Shown here piece by piece: positions 22,850-34,989 of a stretch of DNA of 64,000 nt; positions within the stretch are counted from its first letter, which is position 1, and the number at the start of each line of letters is the position of its first letter. The DNA comes from Aselliscus stoliczkanus (lineage: Eukaryota; Chordata; Mammalia; Chiroptera; Hipposideridae): assembly GCA_033961575.1 (NCBI GenBank), contig CM066740.1, positions 60,953,213 to 61,017,212 of the forward strand, in the 5' to 3' direction. Under the pieces are notes generated by a model. That model had not been told where the DNA came from, did not search any database, and saw nothing but the letters and a program-made list of their open reading frames with translations. The translations under genes were made by a program, and so were the position numbers.

Positions 22850-23578
22850 AAAACATTAAAAACTCCCACTATTGGTTATAAATATATAAGGTAATAAAAA
22901 TATAGTAAAACTAATATTTAGTACACTTCAATTTAAAACATGAAAAACATTAAGAATTAAAGTGTTTTGTTTCTTTGTAAAAAATTTATTGACAGAGTTT
23001 GAACAGTGTTTGCCTTTTTTTCACCATACATATAACTTAGGATATAGAGCTAGCATCTTTTCTGTACCTTGGCCAATTATCTTAGTCCTTTTATGTTTGG
23101 ATCAGCTTCCAACATTTTATCCTTTGCACTTTCAACGTTGTGAAATTTCTCTGAGAGCTCCTAATCTGAAGTGTTTTTGCCATGAGATAAATATTGAGGT
23201 AGTGGTGGCATCAGAGATGGGAGATGACATTATTTATAGAGCAAGAGAAGTGAAGTGCCCCCCTGCCCCACCTTTGAATGAAAAGCCTAGAGCTCTCCAT
23301 ACATTTGGTGGGACTGAGCATGGAAGGAGGAGCTCCATAGAGCACCTAGCAGCTAAGAAGGCCATGTTACCTGCCTCTTTGAATCTCAGCCTTCCTTCTA
23401 GGTTCTTACATTAAAGTACGGCTGCTACCACCATGCTGTTCCCCAGGAGTAAGCTGCACCCTCTTTATCATGCCAACTGTTCTGTGGACAGAAACACCTT
23501 TCTTTGGTTTCCCTTAACCTTCTTTGTTCCCAGAGTATGTTTTCTTAAAAAACTGATCATGTAATTCACATGCTTATA
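22850..23578. other. Intron sequence with no recognised feature
   Basis: AT-rich DNA then a mixed segment at 23140-23420 that contains a 150-codon open stretch starting at 22962. The stretch has no recognisable domain and I treat it as chance. Confidence 0.55.
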
Positions 23579-24679
23579 TAGTTGATCTTTGAATAACAGG
23601 TTTGAACTGTATGGGTCCAATTATATGTGGATTTTTTTCAATAAATATATTGGAAAATTTTTTGAGATTTGAGACAATTTGAAAATACTCACAAACTTAT
23701 AGCCTAGAAATATCAAAAAATTAAGAAAGTTAGGTATGCCATGAATGCATAAAGTTAACCTATTTTATCATTTACTACTGTAAAATACATAGAAATCTAT
23801 TGTGAAAAGTTAAAATTTATCAAAATTTACTCACACAACCACAGATGGTACATGGTACCATTCACAGTCAAGAGAAATGCAAACAAATGTGAAAATGCAA
23901 AAGAAATCATAACTGCATAAAATTAAGTAGTATATACTATATATTACTATAATCATTTTGTAGCTACCTCCTGTTGCTTTTGCAGTGAGCTCAGTATTGT
24001 GAGTTGCCACTTAAAACACCGTGCGATGTTAATAATCTCTACCTAAGCATTCACCTCTCTAGTAAATTGCATATCACAGTAAACAGTGATTCCTCTCAGT
24101 TCTCGTGTATTTTTCATCATGGTTAGTGTGATACCATAGACCTTGAATAACACCATGGGAGCCATATGAAGTGCCACTAGTAATGCTGTAAGTGCTCCCA
24201 AGAAACTCATAAATGATATGACATTACAAGAAAAATTTGAATTGCTTGATATGTACCTTAGAGTGAGGTCTATATCTTCAGTTGCCCACCAGTTCAAGAT
24301 AAAGGTATCCATCATAAAGGCCACTGTTGGGGGAAAAACAAAAAAATTTGTGAAGCTTCTGCTGCAGCTATGCCAGTAGGTATGAAAATCCTGTACTTTT
24401 TTGTGAAATATCTATTTATCATATATTGAAAATACAGGATTATTGTAAGAAAGGCATATCTAGACTCTAATATGATTTGAAGAAAACCAAAGTTATTACA
24501 TAACAATGTATAGATGAAGGATATAAAGCTAGAGAATTTAATGCCAGCAAAGGAATGTTTAATAAATTCAGAAAGAGGTTGGCTTAAAAAATGTCAAGAT
24601 AACTAGAGAAGCAGCTTCTGTGCACCAAGAGGCAGCAGACAAGTTACCAGATGCCATCAAGAAAATTACTGAGGAATGA

Positions 24680-26029
24680 AACTGGAAATCAATTACAAGA
24701 AGAAATCTGGAAAACACACAAATACATGAGGTTGAATAACATGCTACGAAATAGCGAGTGAGTAAAAAATGACATCAAGGAGGAAATCAAAAGATACCTC
24801 GAAAAAAATGAAAATGAAAACACCACGACCCCAAATCTCTGGGATGCAGCTAAAGCAGTCCTAAGAGGGAAGTTCATAGCAGTGCACGCCTACCTAAACA
24901 AGGAAGAAAAGTCTCAAATCAACAGGACTTTCTTTACACCTAAGAGAACTGGAAAAAGAAAAGCAAAACAAGCCCAAAGGGAGAACGAGGAATGAAATAA
25001 TAAAGCCCATAGCAGAAATAAATGAAATAGAGAACAACAACAACAAAAAAATACAAAAGATAAATGAAACCAAGAGTTGGTTTTAAGAAGAGATAAACAA
25101 AATCAAAAAACCTTTAGCCAGACTCACCAAGAAAAAGACACAGAGGACCAAATTAATAAAATCAGAAATGAAAGAGGAGAAGTGACAACAGGTAACTTAG
25201 AAATACAGAAAATTTTAGGAAAATACTACAAGCAACCATATGCCAACAAATTTGACAATCTGGAAGAAATGGATAAATTTCTAGAAGCATACAGTCTACC
25301 AAGTCTGAACCAAAAAGAAACAGAAACTCTGATCATACTGATTACTGCCAAAGAAATGGAATCAGTAATCAACAAGCTTCCAAAAAACAAAATTCCTGGA
25401 CCAGATGGCTTCACAGGTAAATTTTACAAAACATTCAAAGAAGAATTAATACCTATTCTCCTCAAACTATTCCAAAAAATACAGAAGGAGGAAATGCTCC
25501 CAAACTCTTTCTATGAAGCCACTATCACCCTGATTCTAAAGTCAGACAAAGATATTACAAAAAAGAAAAACTACAGGCCGATATCCCTAATGAACATAGA
25601 TACAAAAATTCTCAACAAAATACTAGCAAACCGAATTCAGCATCATATTAAAAAGATCATACACCAAGATCAAGTGAGATTCATTCCGGGTATGCAAGGT
25701 TGGTTCAATATCCGCAATACATCACATTCACAAAAAGAAAAAGAAAAATCATATGATCATATCAATAGATGTAGAAAAAGCATTTGACAAAATACAGCAG
25801 CCATTTATGATAAAAACTCTTAGCAAAGTAGGAATAGTGGGATCATATCTCAACATAATAAAGGCCATATATGATAACCCCCAGCAAACATCGTACTCAA
25901 TGGGGAAAGGCTAAAAGCTTTCCCCTTAAGATCAGGAACAAGACAAGGCTGCCCACTTGCACCACTTCTATTTAACATAGTTCTGGAAGTTCTAGCCACA
26001 ACTGTCAGACAAGAAAATAAAATAAAATG
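24680..26029 (+). mobile_element. L1 ORF2 internal fragment inside Tigger
   Basis: The fragment starts in the ORF2 endonuclease-end region (AATCAATTACAAGAAGAAAT) and ends in the reverse transcriptase region after AGACAAGAAAATAAAATAAA. It has no L1 5' end, no 3' UTR and no poly-A. An open stretch at 25077-25787 (236 codons) covers the ORF2 linker and the start of the RT, including [20 protein letters not shown] and the [20 protein letters not shown] region. Before it ends there is a frameshift near [13 protein letters not shown]. Confidence 0.88.
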
Positions 26030-26640
26030 CCCCTGGCCACCCAGACCTTCATGAGTTCAACACCGAAAGCATCAAAGTCGTCTACTTTCCCCCAAATGCA
26101 AACATCTCTACTTCAGCCTCTAGATCAGGTGGTCATAAGGACCTTTAAGATTCATTATTGGTACTCTATGGAAAGGATTGTCAGCACTTATGAAGAGAAC
26201 CCCAATTGAGAGAACATTGTGAAAGTATTGAATAATTACACCATTGACGATGCCATTATTGTTAAAGAAAAAGCTGTGAAAGCCATCAAGCCCCATATAA
26301 TCAATGCTTGCTGGAGAAAGCTGTGCCCAGATGTTATGTATGACTTCATAGGATTTATAACAGAGCCAATCAAGAAAATTATGAGATTTTGGATATGGCA
26401 AAAAATGGTGTGGGCAGTGTTGAAGGGTTTCAAGATATGGATCTTGGAGAAATTCAAGACCTAATAGACACCACACCAGAGGAATTAACAAAAGACTCCT
26501 TGATGGAGAAGAGTGCTTCCGAACCAGTGCCAAATGATGAGGAAGAAGACATGGACAGTGTCAGAAAACAAATTGACATTAGACAATCTGGCAGAAGAGT
26601 TCCAGTTATTCAAGACTGTTTTTGACTTCCAGTATGACAT
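26030..26640 (+). pseudogene. Tigger transposase C-terminal remnant
   Basis: Reading across frames gives PGHPRP-like sequence (after the second catalytic Asp of the DDE domain), SLLQPLDQVVIRTFKIHY, YSMERIVSTYEENPN, ENIVKVLNNYTIDDAIIVKE, KLCPDVMYDFIGF and DMDLGEIQDLIDTTPEEL. All are familiar from Tigger/TIGD-type transposases. Several frame changes and stops separate them, so it is not a functional gene. Confidence 0.87.
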
Positions 26641-27831
26641 GGACCCTTCTACGACATGAACACTGAAACTAAAGCAAACTGTGGATGAGCATTGGTACCA
26701 TATAGAAACATTAGAGAAATGAAATAGCAAAAACATCAGACAGAAATTTCTGTGTATTTCCATAAAGCTACACTGAGTAACTGCCTCTCCTTCCACCTCC
26801 TCCACTTCTTTCACCTCTGCCACCCAAGCTAGCAAAACCAACCCCTTCTTTTCCTCTTCCTCTTCCTACTCAACATGAAGTCAATGAGGATGAAGACCCT
26901 TATGATGATACACTCCCACTTAAGGAATAGTAAATAACCATGATGCTGTACAGTTAATAAACTTATGTTGTGTATGTGTGTGTATTTTCATGTGAAAATC
27001 TAATGACTGTATGTCTTGAACTCCATGAATCTTTTTTGTCATCATCATCCCCTGAATATTCATCATATAGAACATTCTTTGGGAGACTTGTATGGAAGTG
27101 GATAGCCTATCATTACATAAACATAAGGTCAGTAATAATATTGATTTAATAATGTGTTAGTGTTCTTACTGTTTTATAACTGCTTTCAAAGAATTATATT
27201 ACTGTATAGTATACCTCTCATAATTGGGGTAACTGCCTATTAGCCTATCATCATAGATAATTGTTCTTAAAAAAATGTAACAGTGTTTCCAATGCTGCAT
27301 ATGAATATGACTGTAATACTGTATGCCAAAAAATTTTTATTATTCATTCATTAGTGTATGGTCTAGACTACCATGTAGCAATTATATTCATTACATTGGG
27401 CTACCATAAACCAATCATATTGTTGCTTCTATGTTATCAATGCATGAATCGTTATAACTCTAAATACATGTGAATTTTCTTTTCACATATTTTCATTTTT
27501 TATGTCTAGTATTAGTCATATGAATAGCATCTACAGTATTGTATCATATAAGACAATATTGATGTAGGTACTGATAGATGATTCATCTTGTATGCAGGTG
27601 AATAAACTTATTATTGATACAGTACAATACTATAAGGTATTTTCTCTTCCTTATGACATTCTTAACAACATTTTCTCTAGCTTACTGTATTGTAAAAATA
27701 TAGTATATAATGCACATACAAAATATGTTATATTAATGGTTAAGGTTTTGGGAAGTCAAAAGTTATATGTGGATTTTTGACTCTGTGGGAGGTTGGTGCC
27801 TCTAAACCTTACATTGTTCGAGTCAACTGTA

Positions 27832-28489
27832 AATACTTATGCTCTAGAATACCTAAAGAATAAAATCCAAACTTCTGAGCACAGCATTCTTGATCCTTCA
27901 ACATTCAGGCTCCCAGCTACTTTTATGACCTCGTTTTCCTCTATCCCTGTAGCCTACTCCCCTGCCATGCTGAAATTCACACCATTGTCCAATGAATAAA
28001 GCCAATAAAATGCCCTATATGTGCTGCTCTAAGTGAGATTCCATCATTCAGTTGTACCTGGAAAATGCCTTCTTAAAGAGTCAGTTCAATTGTCATTAGT
28101 GAAATCTTTTCAGACTGCCTCAGGCAGAGGTAGCTGCCATGGGTTTTGTAGTCTTTATTTGAATTAATGTAGTAACAAGCAATTTACCTGTTAAGATATC
28201 TTTATTTCTCCTCCGAAGTAACTGGTAAATAGTACCTAATCGAATATGTGAGTGAATGAATAACTGAATGTCAAATTAACACATAAATATAAAGTCATTC
28301 TTTACAGTATAGTAGAAAATAATGTGAGGACAGTTGATCCTTCTTATCCTGTGGTCTTGACTCTCACCTGCATGACACATTTACACACAGAGACTTTTGT
28401 GTATTTATAACATTCTGTACTCTTATGAGGGGAATTTTAATGAAGCTTGTTTGAAGTGTATTTTCTCTACTTATTTCTTGTTCCCAAAG
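27832..28489. other. Intron upstream of the fourth exon
   Basis: Ordinary AT-rich DNA without recognised repeats. It ends in the pyrimidine tract TTATTTCTTGTTCCCAAAG used as an acceptor. Confidence 0.65.
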
Positions 28490-28587
28490 GCAATTCCTTA
28501 ATGCGGGCAAGCATATCCTTGTGGAATACCCCATGACACTGTCTCGGGCAGCAGCTCAGGACCTGTGGGAGCTGGCTGAGCAGAAAG
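28490..28587 (+). CDS. BLVRA: BLVRA coding exon, residues 85-117 (EYP segment)
   Basis: This 98-base exon starts with G, completing the split Arg codon. It reads [18 protein letters not shown] then [14 protein letters not shown] and ends one base into the Gly-118 codon at an AAAG/GTGATG donor. Residues 97-99 are Glu-Tyr-Pro, the EYP element that is strictly conserved beside the active site in biliverdin reductases and related GFO/IDH/MocA-type oxidoreductases. Human has Val, Leu and Glu where this has Ile, Arg and Asp (from memory). With the three preceding exons the reading frame is continuous for 117 codons and the residue numbering equals human. The rest (catalytic beta-sheet domain, about 180 residues) is not found up to the window end. 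Confidence 0.97.
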
Positions 28588-28855
28588 GTGATGTATCTTC
28601 TGTCTGTCTAGAGCACAGACCCTCTTACTAAGAGTTGCTGCCTCTAAGGTTTCTGTGGTGCCATATTTATGCCTTTAAAGTTTAACCCCATGTCAGATAT
28701 ATTACTGGTCCAAAGGGCTCCCAACGTCTTCCTCCCTCAGTACTGCAGGCACATATAAGGGCTCATTGGAGAGCCAACAACGCAGAGGGATGGGTGGTAA
28801 TTTGCAAACTTTTGTTTGAGACTTGTCAGCTTCTTTTACTATAATTAAAATATGA

Positions 28856-28967
28856 GGACCGGCCGAGTGGCGTGGTGGTTAAGCGCTGACTTGGGAAGCC
28901 AGTGGCCCCAGTTCGGTCCCACATATGAGGGCCAGTGACACTGCCCTCAAAAAAAAAAAAAAAAAAA
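28856..28967 (+). repeat. Short tRNA-headed SINE
   Basis: GACCGGCCGAGTGGCGTGG head, B box missing one G (GTTCGGTCCC), tail ACTGCCCTC plus A(19). Confidence 0.93.
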
Positions 28968-29129
28968 GAAAATATGAATTAGTTTCCACCCATATTACTA
29001 TCATGATATTATTTGTTTTATTTATGTGATATTTATATTGCTAATGGAAAAGTGCCCAGATCAGAGTAATTAATTGCTTTATATGCATACTTTGTAGTTT
29101 TTGGTGTTTTTTAAGCAGAACACCATTTA

Positions 29130-29240
29130 TTAAATATTTATTATATGCCAGGAACTTGGAAATTTTGATAAGCACTTCATATGTGATTTTGCTTAATCTT
29201 CCAAGAAATCCTTAGAAATAGATATTTTCTCTAGCTTATG
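29130..29240 (+). repeat. Probable MIR fragment
   Basis: ATTTATTATATGCCAGGAAC, then GATAAGCACTTCATATGTGA and TTAATCTTCCAAGAAATCC match the 5'-central portion of MIR. Truncated by the L1 that follows. Confidence 0.65.
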
Positions 29241-29274
29241 TATGTCCCACATATTTTTTCTTCATTTTCATTTT

Positions 29275-32200
29275 TTTATTAGTTTCAGGTGTACAACACA
29301 ATGCAATAGTTATACTGTTTACCCCCCAAAGTGACAATCCCCCTCCCCCAGTTCGCCACACCACTCCCCCCCCACATATCATACATATCTATCACAACTC
29401 CCCTGACTCCCCTCCACAGTATACTCCACATCCCATGACCATCCACATATTCAGTTACAGTTGGCATACAATACTATACAACATCAGCTTCAGGTGTACA
29501 GTGCAGTGATCAAGCCTCTACTTCATCCATGAAGTAGTCTCCCTAATAAGACATGTGATTATCTGACACACCACAAAATTTTTACAATATTATTATATTC
29601 CCTGAACTGTGTTTCATATCCCTGTGGAAATACTGTAGTTGTCTATTTATGCTGTCTAATCCCTTCCTCTTCACCCCCATCCCCAGCTCCCTCCCAACTG
29701 GCAACGCTCAGTTTTTCCTCTACATCTATGAGTGTGTTTACTTTGATCATTCACTCAGTTCTTCAGACTCCACACACAAGTGAGATCACATGGTACCTGC
29801 CCTTCTCCGACTGACTTACTTCACACAACATAGTAGTATCTTCACAACATTATCAATTACATTCCCAGAACTGCACCCATACCCCTGCGGCAACATTGTA
29901 GTCCCATCTACACTGTCCAAAACCTTCTCCCTCTCCCTCTTCCCCAATCCCTCCCAGTCAGCAACCATCAGTTTTTCCTTTATATCTGCTTGATAGGACT
30001 TCAGTCTTCTTACATTTACTGAGACTTGTTTTGTGGCCTAACATGGTCTGTCTTGGAAAATGTCCCATGTGTACTTGAGAAGAATGTATATTCTGTTTTT
30101 TCAGGGTGAAATGCTTTAAAAATATCAACGAAGTCCAGCTGGTCTAAAGTATCATTTAAGGCCCCTCTTTCTGTGTTGATTTTCTGTCTAAAGGGTCTGT
30201 CCATTGGTGACAATGGTGTTGAAGTCCCCTACTATGATAGTGTTACTGTTGATCTCTGTCTTAATGTCTGTCAGAATCTGTTATATGTAATTAGGTGTTC
30301 CTATGTTGGGTGCATAGATGTTTGTTAGGGTTATAGTGCCCTTCTTTGTCTTTTATTGTACTCATTTTAAAGTCTATTTTGTCCAAAATAAGTATTGGTA
30401 CTCCAGCTTTTTTTTTTTCTCATTTCCATTTGCATGAAATATCTTATTTCATCTGTAAACAGCATATACATGGGTCCTATTTTCTTCAACACTCAGCCAC
30501 TCTCTGTCTTTTGATTGGAGCATTTAGCCCATTCACATTTAAAATTATTATTGATAAGTGCATATGTATTGCCATTTTGTTATTTGTATTCCTAGTCTCC
30601 CTGGGTTAGCTTGTTTACCCCTTGCTTTTGTTTAAAAAAGCCCTTTTAACATTTCTTGCAATGCTGGCTTGGTGGTAATGAATTCCTTAAGCTTATTGTT
30701 TTCTGAGAAGCTCTTTATTTCTCGTTCAAATTTAAGTGATAACCGTGCTGGGTAGAGCAATCTTGGTTGTAGGCCTTTATTTTGTGTCACTTTGAATATC
30801 TCCTGTCACTCCCTTCTGACCTGCAGAGTTTCTGTAGACAAGTCAGCTGTTAGTCTAACAGGAGTTCCTTTGTATGTAATCTGCTGTCTTCCTCTTGCAG
30901 CCTTTAGGATTTTGTCTCTCTCTTTAACCTTTGCCATTTTAACTATGATGTGTCTTGGTGTAGACCTGTTTGGGTTCAGCTTGTTTGGAACCCTCTGCAC
31001 TTCCTGGGCATGTATGTTGATTTCCTTCACCAGGGTGGGGAAGTTTTCAGTTATTATTTTTTCAAATACATTTTCAGCCCCTTCTTCTCTTCTCCTTCTG
31101 GTATTAGTATGAGTTGGAGATGTTTGTGTTTCACCTTGTCCCATAGGGCTCTTAAACTATTTTCATTGTTTTTTATTCTTTGGTCTTTTTGTTGTGTCAA
31201 CTGGGTGATTTCTGCTATTTTATCTTCCAAATCGCTGATCCGCTCCTCTGCTTCATCTACTCTACTGGTGATTCCTTCGAGTGTGTTCTTCATTTCAGTT
31301 ATTGTATTCTTTAGTTCTAACAGGTTTTTTTATGGTTTCCCTATCCTTTTTTATGTCCTTGCTAAGTTCCTTACACATTCTTATCATCAGTGTTCTAAAC
31401 TGTGTCTCTGAAAGGTTGAATCCCTCTGTTTCATTTAGTTCCATTTCTAGAGGTTTCTTCTGATCTTTTACTTGTTATATGTTTCTTTGTTTCCCCATTC
31501 TGGCTGTTGCTCTGGGATTGCTTTGATGTATTAGATAGATCACCAGGATAGCTCTGGATGGATCACACAGGCACACAGCTCACGGCCCAACACTCCCAGG
31601 AAAACTCCCAGTCTCAGCTTGTCCCAATCAGCCGCTCGCAGATCAGGCCGAGCCGCCCGATAACCAATCACCAGCCTGGCAGTTCTGCAAGTGCAGTGCG
31701 GAAAGCGGGGACCCAAGGCGGCTTGGGCACTCCCGCATCTCAGTGAGCAGCCTGTTGGAGCCAGAGCACTCCCACCAGGTGTTTCCCTGGCAATGCAGCA
31801 CAAGCCATGCAGAGGGTGGGGATCTGAGGCGGCTCACGCACTCCTGAGTCTCAGTGAGCAGCCTGTTGGAGCCGGAGGGCACCCACCCAGCATTTCCCTG
31901 GCAATGCAGTATAAGCCGGGCAGAGGGTGGGGATCCAAGGCCGCATGTGCACACGCATGCACACACGCACTTCTGCGCCAATTTCACCAGACCAGTGAGT
32001 TCTCAGACCTGATCCTCCGTGGGAAGGCCCAAGCCCGACAAATTGGCGCCCTCCCTACACCACTCACGTGCAGGCTCCACACCACTGGAACAACAGTCCA
32101 AAAACCTCCAGGCTTTGCACCAAAGGTGCTCAGTTCAGTCCGTCCCCGCAGGCTCCCGGGTCAGGCTCACACAGGCACTCCCTCCACCAGTAACCAGGTA

Positions 32201-32620
32201 AGTGCTCACCAGCGAGCAAGCCTGGGCGCTGGCCCCACTAATTCTCCAGCTGCTCTTAGCCTCACCGAGCTGAGCAAAGAGAGTCCTCACTAATTTACTG
32301 CCAGCTATCTTAGAACTCCTCTTCCCGGCAAAGGAACTCTGGGCTGGTAAGCTTCGTGTGCGGCCGGAGGGTCTCTCCCCCAACCAGAGAAGCTTCCCAT
32401 GGCTGGGGCTTCCCTCATGGGGCTCACCCTCTCTTGTCTCTGCCCATCCTACCAGACCCGACACGGCCTCCTCTTAAAGTTCTTCATTTAGTGATTCTGT
32501 TCCTCCAGTGTTCCGGGGACCTCCAGGGTTGAATGCTGTATAATGTGCTTGTAATTTTGGTATGATCCTGGGAGGCAGTTAGCACAGCATCTGTCTATTG
32601 TGCCATTTTACCAGAAGTCT
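29275..32620 (-). mobile_element. Minus-strand L1 with 5' UTR and ORF1 but most of ORF2 deleted
   Basis: In reverse orientation it runs from a 5' end near 32620 (reverse complement of ATTGTGCCATTTTACCAGAA) through a GC-rich 5' UTR (about 31500-32600) and ORF1 (about 30640-31420). Only the early ORF2 endonuclease part remains (about 30000-30600), joined to 3' UTR at about 29995. The 3' UTR has at least two diverged modules (29275-29480 and 29480-29995). The GC-rich 5' UTR contains three near-repeated units of about 110 bases around 31735-31960. Confidence 0.85.
30806..31293 (-). pseudogene. L1 ORF1 fragments (coiled coil and RNA-binding part)
   Basis: Two overlapping frames on the minus strand together cover ORF1p. 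Bases 31054-31293 read LEGITSRVDEAEERISDLED, a coiled-coil heptad part. Bases 30806-31144 contain VFEKIITENFPTLVKEINI, then NRSTPRHIIVKMAKVKERDK and GRQQITYKGTPVRLTADLS, the RRM/C-terminal domain that binds L1 RNA. A frameshift between the two breaks ORF1, so no intact protein is expected. Confidence 0.9.
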
Positions 32621-32639
32621 CCAGATTTCTTGCTAATCA

Positions 32640-33170
32640 GTTGTTAAGAGGAGATAAATAATTTGTGCCAGGTCACAAAGCTAGTAACATGACTACTAAA
32701 TGGGAGATGGAGATTTCGAGTCAATCCTTTTGAGCTCTGAAGTCCACATTTCTTCCTCTGAATTACCTTGTCCTCCAGAGATTTTTAGAGTAACTAGATA
32801 AGTCCCTCTATGGAGGCAACTAGAATTAACTAGAATGTTTAGGGTTTAAAAGAGCTAGTTAAATTAAGTTTAGATCACAGACATTTTTTCCCCAACATTT
32901 GCTATTGAAACTATTTAATATATGAACAAAATATGATGAATAATTGTAATGAAAATCATCAAAGAAAGCACCTTGTGGTTATCACCAATGTAGACTGATC
33001 ACAGTTTATTGAAACTCTTGATTGCCTTTCCCTAGCACTGGACTGTGCTCCTATAGGAAAAGCCCTTTTGTAGCCCAAGCAGGTAAACCTAAAGACTGCC
33101 TTGAACTTACTAGGTATTCAGTAGATGTTTGTCGAACTAACAGGTGAATGAATGAATGAATAACTATTGA
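32640..33170 (+). repeat. Probable MIR and L2/MIR tail fragments
   Basis: GGTCACAAAGCTAGTAACAT near 32670 resembles the MIR core (GGTCACACAGCTAGTAAGTG). GTATTCAGTAGATGTTTGTC with AATGAATGAATGAATAAC near 33115-33165 resembles an L2/MIR 3' tail. Both are diverged. Confidence 0.6.
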
Positions 33171-33179
33171 AGTGAGTGA

Positions 33180-34980
33180 GAGGACTGGGGAGTTTTGGGG
33201 CCATGGGTAGCCTTGTGTGGTATTTTTTTGTGGCACAGATGTCCATGGATGGAGTCCAAGATTCCAAAGTATGTCCCACAGATTTTTTGCTAATTGCAAA
33301 GAAAAAAAAGAGCCCCTTTACAATGAAGACCTCTATTGTTACCATCCTAACCAAATGATTGCTAATATGGCTCATTATCATATTACAAGCGGTGTAATGT
33401 ACATGACATCAACCATACAATTGAGATTTAAATCACACTTGCACTTCACCTGAAATATAGGGTGAAGAAACAAACAACACCAATTAAAAAATCAAGCAAA
33501 CTAGAATATGGAATACTCTACAAGATAATAGGCTCTTTCTTCAGAAATATAATGTCCTGCATATAGTGACTTCCTTCCAAAAAGTATAATATGAAAAGAA
33601 GGGAAAAAAGAGTAACTTTACACTGGAGAAACCAGACAGACACTACGTAAGCCAGAAGATCAAGGTCAATATCAACAGTTATATTAATACCGTGTACCCT
33701 TGATATAATGTGATTAGAATGGTCTATTATTTCTAGATTTCCTTTCTAAAACATATAACCACAGTCTGTGAGAAAAACATCAGAAAAATCCTGGTTGATT
33801 TTCATTCTACAAGATACCTGACCAGTACTCTTTAGAATTTCCAAGGTCATTAAAAAACAAAGAAAGTTTAAGAAACTTTCCAACTTGAGAGAAGACTAAG
33901 TAAGAAGACATGATGACTAACTGTAATGTAGTATCCTGAAAGTGAAAAAGCACATTAGGTAAAAACTAAGGAAATTTGAATAAAATAAGGACTTCAGATA
34001 ATTTTTTTTCAATAAGAAAAAAAGAAACAAAATACTAAGGATTGGTGTTACATTGGACCTTTGGTATTAGCTCCTTAACAGAATCTGGGTGGATATATAC
34101 AGATCATGAATAGCTTTTAAAAAAAGAAAAAAAAAATCCTTAAAAATGAAAATGACCTTTATTCTCAAGGCAAGTATACAAAACTCCTACGAAAACATTC
34201 ATTAAGCAGGTTTTACTTGATAGTTAACTTTATGTATGAGCTATTGTGTGTGTGATAACAGGGATAACAAAAAGATAACCCTGTCCTTGAGGAGCCCACA
34301 TAGCAGTATTAACTTACTTGCTGAAAGTAAATTTACTTGAAAGTAACTTGTAAAGGTAACTATAGCATTTACATTGTAGCTTAGTAACTAATAATCTTAT
34401 TCAATGAGGCATACCTAAATATTATATCATTTTGGTTGGCAAAAATTATAGGTAATTTGGGAATGTTATCAATGAGGTGGTGGAATTAGAAGCCCCAGGA
34501 CCTCATTTGCCCATGGAAGCATTGATATAATATATAGACCAAAATGCCTTATTGAGAACTCCAGAAACCAGATAAGTGGTTGCAGTACCCCAGGCAAGCA
34601 GAAAGCCAAGGAGAGCTGCATTTAAGTGGATAAGAAAGTTCATTGCATTTGCTTGTCATAGCCCTTTCCATTGCATGGTGTGATCAGAAGGAAACTCCTA
34701 ATTCTTGATGTCTTCCTCAGGGGGGAGGAGGAAGAGGAGAGCAGAGTATGTATGTAATATTCTGGATTTTTAGGGGGCTACTTGATGGACTGGTTTCTGT
34801 CTCTCCTTACTTGGAGTGGTGAAGGAAATGGTAGTATACTTTAGATGCCATGTTGGGGCTGCTAAGAACAAGGTGAGAGACACAATACTGCAGGCAGACA
34901 CCAGGAGGAGCAAGAGATTATAGGCTCTTCAGAACCAGAGGAAACATATTTAACTTGGAAAGTATATACATCAACCCAGA
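33180..34980. other. Intron sequence with no recognised feature
   Basis: I looked for the next BLVRA exon (expected start VLHEEHVELLMEE-like in human) in all frames and did not find it. Two short ORFs at 33176 and 33217 have no recognisable domain. Confidence 0.6.
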
Positions 34981-34989
34981 GAGGGCACA

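Larger units (their letters stand above)
23579..27829 (+). mobile_element. Tigger (pogo-type) DNA transposon, dead and interrupted by L1
   Basis: The left end GTTGATCTTTGAATAACAGG and the right end, whose reverse complement starts CAGTTGACTCGAACAATGTA, are the Tigger terminal inverted repeats. A TA follows the right end at 27830-27831. Transposase remnants lie on both sides of an L1 fragment: the KARELMPAKE / GWLKKCQDN-like region near 24520-24680 and the DDE-domain end from about 26030. Stops and frameshifts are numerous and the part between the two catalytic aspartates is missing. Confidence 0.9.

Noticed and set aside
22962..23414. 150-codon ORF
   Set aside because: Composition changes midway and there is no recognisable domain. 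No exon signals were found around it.
31735..31960. Possible CRISPR-like or satellite array
   Set aside because: The three units of about 110 bases belong to an L1 5' UTR (monomer-like repeats), and there are no short conserved repeats with unique spacers.
31691..32293. 200-codon ORF antisense to an L1
   Set aside because: It is the reverse strand of the GC-rich L1 5' UTR.
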